Positions 6,482 to 9,286 of a DNA stretch of 9,286 bases are shown here, piece by piece; within the stretch, counting starts at the first letter, position 1; each line of letters opens with the position of its first letter. Origin of the DNA: an uncultured Eubacteriales bacterium (GTDB lineage: Bacteria > Bacillota > Clostridia > Christensenellales > UBA1242); the NCBI GenBank assembly GCA_900557655.1, contig USTX01000017.1:1-9286 (forward strand). The letters are read 5' to 3'. The notes beneath the pieces were generated by a model. The model was not told the origin of the DNA and made no database searches. It worked only from the letters and a program-made list of their open reading frames with translations. The position numbers and the translations under genes were made by a program.

Positions 6482-7734
6482 TGCTTACTGCCCTTACCGC
6501 GCCAGGCGGACTTTGGGTTAAAATTATTAACTGGATACAGTCGAGTGTTGGCTCTTTTGCGTGGACGATTATTTTGTTTACGCTTTTAATCAAGGGCGTT
6601 TTATCAATACTTGACTTTTTTATTAAGTGGTCAACCAAAAAAAGCACGCTTGTGCAACAAAAGTGTGCGCCACAACTTGAAAAGCTTCAAAAGAAATATA
6701 AAAATGACCAGCAGGCTTTTCAAATGCAGCAGCAAGCACTTTATAAAAAAGAGGGCTTTAACATTTGGTCGTCGTGCCTTGTTATGCTTGCCAACCTTGT
6801 TGTAACGCTTTTGGTGTTTTTGTCTATCTTTACATCATTAAAAGAGGTTTCAGCGTATCAGGCTATTAAGCAATATCAAACGCTTGACGCAGCATATACA
6901 ACGGCGTACACAACCTATTATGACGCTAACCACGACCATCTTTTTGACGAAGAGGCAACAAGGTTATTTACTGAAAACGGCTTAACGTATGACGCGTCAA
7001 AAAATTATACCGCTGAAAGTGCAACCCAAACTGAGATTGACCTTATCTCTGCCGCTGAAAAAAATGTTAAAGAAATGGTTAAAAACAGCAACGAGGTCAA
7101 GGCGGCCGTAAAAAAAGCATGGAATGACTGCAAAGAAAGCTGGCTTTGGATAACCAACATTTGGGTTAAAGATGGCCACGCGAATGCCCTGCCTACTTAT
7201 AAAGGCCTTAAAGATATGGCAAATGGCGCTGGCGGGCTTTTTAGCAGCGGCGTTAAAAACAATTACGTTAATACTGTTAAAGATATCAATGAAGCGCACT
7301 ATAACGACGTAACGCAAGTAGTGCACACGCAAGAAAATGGCTGGAACGGCTATTATATCCTTGCAGTTTTGGCGGCGGTTGTTACCTATCTGTCAAGCCT
7401 TGTTGCAGAGCTTGGCAACAAACTTAAAAGAGAAAAAGCGCCTAAAAAACCTAAGCAAAATCAGTTTATCAAATCAAGCGAGCCTGAAACTCAAACCTCC
7501 CCTACCGCGCAAATGGCGGGCAGTATGAAATGGATGAAATTCTTACTTCCAGTGATGATGGTTATATTTGTTATCACCTCGTCAGCGGCGTTTGGTATTT
7601 ATGTTGTAACGCAAAGCATCGTAAGCATCGGGCTTGGCGCGCTTATAAATGTGATAGTAAATAAATTAACTGCTAAAAAACAGTTGGAAGTTGCCGAGTA
7701 TTTGGCTAAAATAGAAAGCAAGAAGAAGAAATAG
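6469..7734 (+). CDS. yidC: Membrane protein insertase YidC/Oxa1 family, enlarged
   Basis: YidC inserts and folds membrane proteins, alone or with SecYEG. The five-helix core is visible: TM1 about 29-52, a basic cytoplasmic hairpin 53-98, TM2 99-123, TM3 295-315, and TM4-TM5 about 358-402. At 421 residues it exceeds the usual 250-290 of Bacillota YidC, because the loop after TM2 is about 170 residues instead of a few dozen; WLWITNIW (225-232) is the recognisable family piece in it. The loop between TM3 and TM4 is also long and Lys/Pro-rich. The groove arginine expected in TM1 appears as K42. There is no N-terminal lipoprotein signal. Start choice: the GTG at 6469 has AAAGGAG (6455-6461) 7 bases upstream, whereas the in-frame ATG at 6481 would be 19 bases from it. 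The gene overlaps yidD by 13 bases. Confidence 0.95.
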   Translation: MGNVMLTALTAPGGLWVKIINWIQSSVGSFAWTIILFTLLIKGVLSILDFFIKWSTKKSTLVQQKCAPQLEKLQKKYKNDQQAFQMQQQALYKKEGFNIWSSCLVMLANLVVTLLVFLSIFTSLKEVSAYQAIKQYQTLDAAYTTAYTTYYDANHDHLFDEEATRLFTENGLTYDASKNYTAESATQTEIDLISAAEKNVKEMVKNSNEVKAAVKKAWNDCKESWLWITNIWVKDGHANALPTYKGLKDMANGAGGLFSSGVKNNYVNTVKDINEAHYNDVTQVVHTQENGWNGYYILAVLAAVVTYLSSLVAELGNKLKREKAPKKPKQNQFIKSSEPETQTSPTAQMAGSMKWMKFLLPVMMVIFVITSSAAFGIYVVTQSIVSIGLGALINVIVNKLTAKKQLEVAEYLAKIESKKKK

Positions 7735-7744
7735 GAGAACGCAA

Positions 7745-8434
7745 ATGAAATCAATCGAAACTCAGGGCAAAACCGTTGACCAAGCCATCGAACTTGGGCT
7801 TTACAAACTTAACACCACGCGTGACCAAGTTAAAATCACCATCTTAGAAGAGGCTGGGCTTTTTAACAAAGCGCGCGTAAGGCTAAGTCTTAACCAAACC
7901 AGCGAAGAGGAAGGCAAAGTGCTTGCTATCGCTGAGGAACTTACCAAAAAAATGGGGCTTAATGTTGACGTGTTTGTTGAAGAAACCGAAGAAGGTTTTT
8001 CATGCAACATCACGGGGCGAGACGCTGCCCTTGCTATCGGTAAACATGGTGACTGCTTGGAATCAATCGGATATTTAATCAATCAAATTTATAACAAAGG
8101 CAAGGCGCACGCAGAATACAAGCGCATCAGCGTTGACAGTGATAATTATCGCGCCCGCCGCGAAGCCACTCTTGTTATCCTTGCTAAAAAGATGGCAAGC
8201 AAAGCAATCCGCGAGAACCATAATGTTAAACTTGAACCGATGACAAGTTATGAGCGTCGTATAATTCACGCAACTTTGGCCGACAACAGCAAGGTTGAAA
8301 CCGAAAGCCAAGGGAACGAACCTAACCGTTTTGTTGTAATCAAGCTAAAACTTAATAATCACAAAAAGGCTGACACTAAGACTGACGCACAAGCGCAAGA
8401 AGACAGCACTTCTACTCGCGCCGACAACGATTAA
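7745..8434 (+). CDS. jag: RNA-binding protein Jag/KhpB (Jag-N, KH and R3H domains)
   Basis: Jag (KhpB, EloR, SpoIIIJ-associated protein) is a cytoplasmic RNA-binding protein linked in Bacillota to cell elongation, and in Bacillus to sporulation. The 229 residues show the standard order. The Jag-N domain covers about residues 1-48, including GLFNKARVRL. A KH domain follows at about 70-145, with its GxxG loop as GKHG at 99-102. An R3H domain then carries the R171-x3-H175 motif within ERRIIHATLA. A polar Asp/Thr/Gln tail follows. AGGAG (7733-7737), overlapping the yidC stop, is 7 bases before the ATG. It is the last gene of the rpmH operon, before a terminator. Confidence 0.95.
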   Translation: MKSIETQGKTVDQAIELGLYKLNTTRDQVKITILEEAGLFNKARVRLSLNQTSEEEGKVLAIAEELTKKMGLNVDVFVEETEEGFSCNITGRDAALAIGKHGDCLESIGYLINQIYNKGKAHAEYKRISVDSDNYRARREATLVILAKKMASKAIRENHNVKLEPMTSYERRIIHATLADNSKVETESQGNEPNRFVVIKLKLNNHKKADTKTDAQAQEDSTSTRADND

Positions 8435-8481
8435 TTTAACTTAATTCAACTAACTATTAATTTAACCTAATTTGACCAACT
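8433..8481. repeat. Two-copy imperfect tandem repeat after jag
   Basis: A 23-base unit at 8433-8455, beginning AATTTAACTTAATT, recurs at 8459-8481 with 19 of 23 positions matching and a period of 26. The first copy starts within the jag stop codon. A shorter third echo, AAATTGACTTA, follows. Function is unknown; it may be a small local duplication that has drifted. Confidence 0.55.
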
Positions 8482-8493
8482 AAATTGACTTAT

Positions 8494-8542
8494 AAAAAGA
8501 CCCTTCAACTTGGGGATTGCCCATTTTGAAAGGTCTTTTTTT
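8494..8542. terminator. Bidirectional rho-independent terminator after jag
   Basis: AAAAAGACCCTTCAA (8494-8508) pairs with TTGAAAGGTCTTTTT (8526-8540) over 15 positions with one mismatch. A small TGGG/CCCA stem forms inside the loop, and the Ts continue to 8542. The As on the left give a T-run on the other strand, so it can also end the convergent leftward gene. Confidence 0.88.
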
Positions 8543-8575
8543 AATAATTATTTAAATACATTCGGCTTAGTTAAA

Positions 8576-8896
8576 TTATTTTTTGTTGACAATACCAACG
8601 ATTTGTTCCCACGTCTCTGGGAAAAACATAGATAAAACAACTACTGCGCACAAAACTAAGAACAAAATTTTAAACACAATGTTGCGGTTGCTTGTAAATT
8701 CAAGCCCAGTGATAGCAACAACAACAAGCGGCGCCCACGTTTTGCAAACCATCAAAATGTTATACATACTGTCAGGCAAAAACGCCCATTTAGTGTGAAT
8801 TATAAGCAAAACATAAACAACAACCGTCAAAAACGCGCAGATGCCGCCAAGCCAGTCAAGCGCAAGCTTCATCCCTGAATTTTTTTCTTCTGCCAT
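8576..8896 (-). CDS. Small three-helix membrane protein of unknown function
   Basis: The 106-residue product has a short charged N-terminus (MAEEKNSG), then hydrophobic helices at about 11-33, 43-65 and 71-92, and a lysine end. No catalytic motif is visible and I cannot assign a family. The ATG is preceded by GGGAGG 5 bases upstream, and a full consensus promoter lies in the spacer toward mnmE, so this looks like a well-expressed single gene. It converges on jag and shares its terminator. It interrupts the usual jag-mnmE neighbourhood. Confidence 0.8.
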   Translation of the reverse strand: MAEEKNSGMKLALDWLGGICAFLTVVVYVLLIIHTKWAFLPDSMYNILMVCKTWAPLVVVAITGLEFTSNRNIVFKILFLVLCAVVVLSMFFPETWEQIVGIVNKK

Positions 8897-8931
8897 AAGC
8901 CCCTCCCTAGAAAATTAATGTTTCTAACTAT

Positions 8932-8960
8932 ATTATATTGTGTTGCGCAAATTTTGTCAA
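8932..8960 (-). promoter_or_regulatory. Consensus promoter of the small membrane protein gene
   Basis: Read leftward: perfect TTGACA (8960-8955), 17 bases, perfect TATAAT (8937-8932), 35 bases before the ATG. The perfect palindrome TTGCGCAA (8943-8950) sits in the middle of the spacer, where a bound repressor would block RNA polymerase; whether it is an operator is unknown. Confidence 0.85.
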
Positions 8961-8972
8961 TCTTTTGGGGCA

Positions 8973-8991
8973 GCGTGAAATGTAAACACGC
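8973..8991. repeat. Short inverted repeat between divergent promoters
   Basis: GCGTG (8973-8977) and CACGC (8987-8991) are perfect 5-base arms around an AT-rich 9-base centre, between the two divergent promoters and with no T-run after them. It may be a small operator or chance. Confidence 0.25.
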
Positions 8992-9009
8992 AGAAATTAT
9001 TAAAAGTTA

Positions 9010-9037
9010 TTGCATTTTTTCGCAATTGTTGTATAAT
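9010..9037 (+). promoter_or_regulatory. Promoter of mnmE placed for a leaderless start
   Basis: TTGCAT (9010-9015), 16 bases, perfect TATAAT (9032-9037). Only six bases separate the -10 element from the mnmE ATG, so transcription would be expected to begin at or next to that ATG. Confidence 0.6.
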
Positions 9038-9043
9038 AAGCGT

Positions 9044-9286
9044 ATGTTAGATTCGAAAAATAACACAATAGTTGCCCTCTCTACCCCGCTGGGTGTTGGG
9101 GCGATTTGTATAGTAAGGCTTTCAGGGGACGACGCCGTAACCATCGCAGACAAGGTTTTTGTTAGCATAAAAAACAAAAAACCAAGCGAGTTTGAAGCGC
9201 GCAAACTTGAACTTGGTACCTTTAAGACCAACAATTTTAACGAACAAATATTGTGCGTTGTTTTTCGTGCGCCATTTTCGTTTACT
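9044..9286 (+). CDS. mnmE: tRNA modification GTPase MnmE, N-terminal part, runs off the window
   Basis: MnmE works with MnmG to place the carboxymethylaminomethyl group on U34 of certain tRNAs. The 81 residues seen belong to the N-terminal folate-binding domain: TIVALSTPLGVGAICIVRLSG near the start, the KLELGTF strand, and VVFRAPFSFT at the edge, matching the family's aP-S-T turn. The GTPase domain lies outside the window. The ATG at 9044 fits the family start well, but no Shine-Dalgarno is visible. The two in-frame TTG codons just upstream (9026, 9029) also lack one and lie before or within the -10 element. The gene is separated from jag by the small leftward gene, though the two are often adjacent. 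Confidence 0.93.
   Translation, partial: MLDSKNNTIVALSTPLGVGAICIVRLSGDDAVTIADKVFVSIKNKKPSEFEARKLELGTFKTNNFNEQILCVVFRAPFSFT

Overview
The window is a replication-origin-type chromosomal locus from a bacterium that looks like a member of the Bacillota, probably an uncultured Clostridia-like lineage. The evidence is a full set of origin-proximal housekeeping genes (recF, dnaA, dnaN, rpmH, rnpA, yidD, yidC, jag/khpB, mnmE), strong AGGAG-type Shine-Dalgarno sites, sigma-A-type TTGACA/TATAAT promoters and moderate to low GC. The standard genetic code fits: tryptophans in the long genes are TGG, and stops are mostly TAA, with two TAG and one TGA. A species cannot be named from the sequence.

Layout. 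At the left edge (1-301) an AT-rich stretch holds the first codons of a leftward exported-protein gene and a leftward reading frame broken by one TGA, possibly a gene remnant. recF runs leftward (302-1417). It diverges from dnaA-dnaN across a 138-base spacer with two good divergent promoters. A six-helix membrane protein of unknown function follows dnaN closely, and a bidirectional terminator ends that unit. Next is a very AT-rich island: a leftward orphan gene (4757-5158) and a 144-base spacer with nested inverted repeats, facing a rightward XRE-type regulator gene. After a terminator, a consensus promoter drives the tightly packed operon rpmH-rnpA-yidD-yidC-jag, which ends at a second bidirectional terminator. 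A small leftward three-helix membrane protein gene with its own consensus promoter comes next, and the window closes inside the 5' end of mnmE, whose promoter is so close to the ATG that the message may be leaderless.

How the genes fit together. DnaA starts replication, the DnaN clamp holds the polymerase, and RecF handles recombination repair at gaps and stalled forks. L34 (rpmH) and RnpA link ribosome assembly to RNase P; YidD and YidC serve membrane-protein insertion; Jag/KhpB is an RNA-binding protein often encoded with YidC; MnmE modifies the tRNA wobble uridine. In the common Bacillota arrangement rpmH...mnmE points away from dnaA on the other side of the origin, and recF follows dnaN. 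Here recF is flipped to the other side of dnaA, and the rpmH block lies downstream of dnaN in the same direction, so the locus is rearranged. No convincing DnaA-box cluster was found by eye, so the position of oriC is open.

I see no CRISPR array, insertion sequence, rRNA or tRNA, and no clear new multi-gene system. The less ordinary parts are the AT-rich island with its palindromes and regulator, the enlarged YidC, the possibly leaderless mnmE and the rearranged origin.
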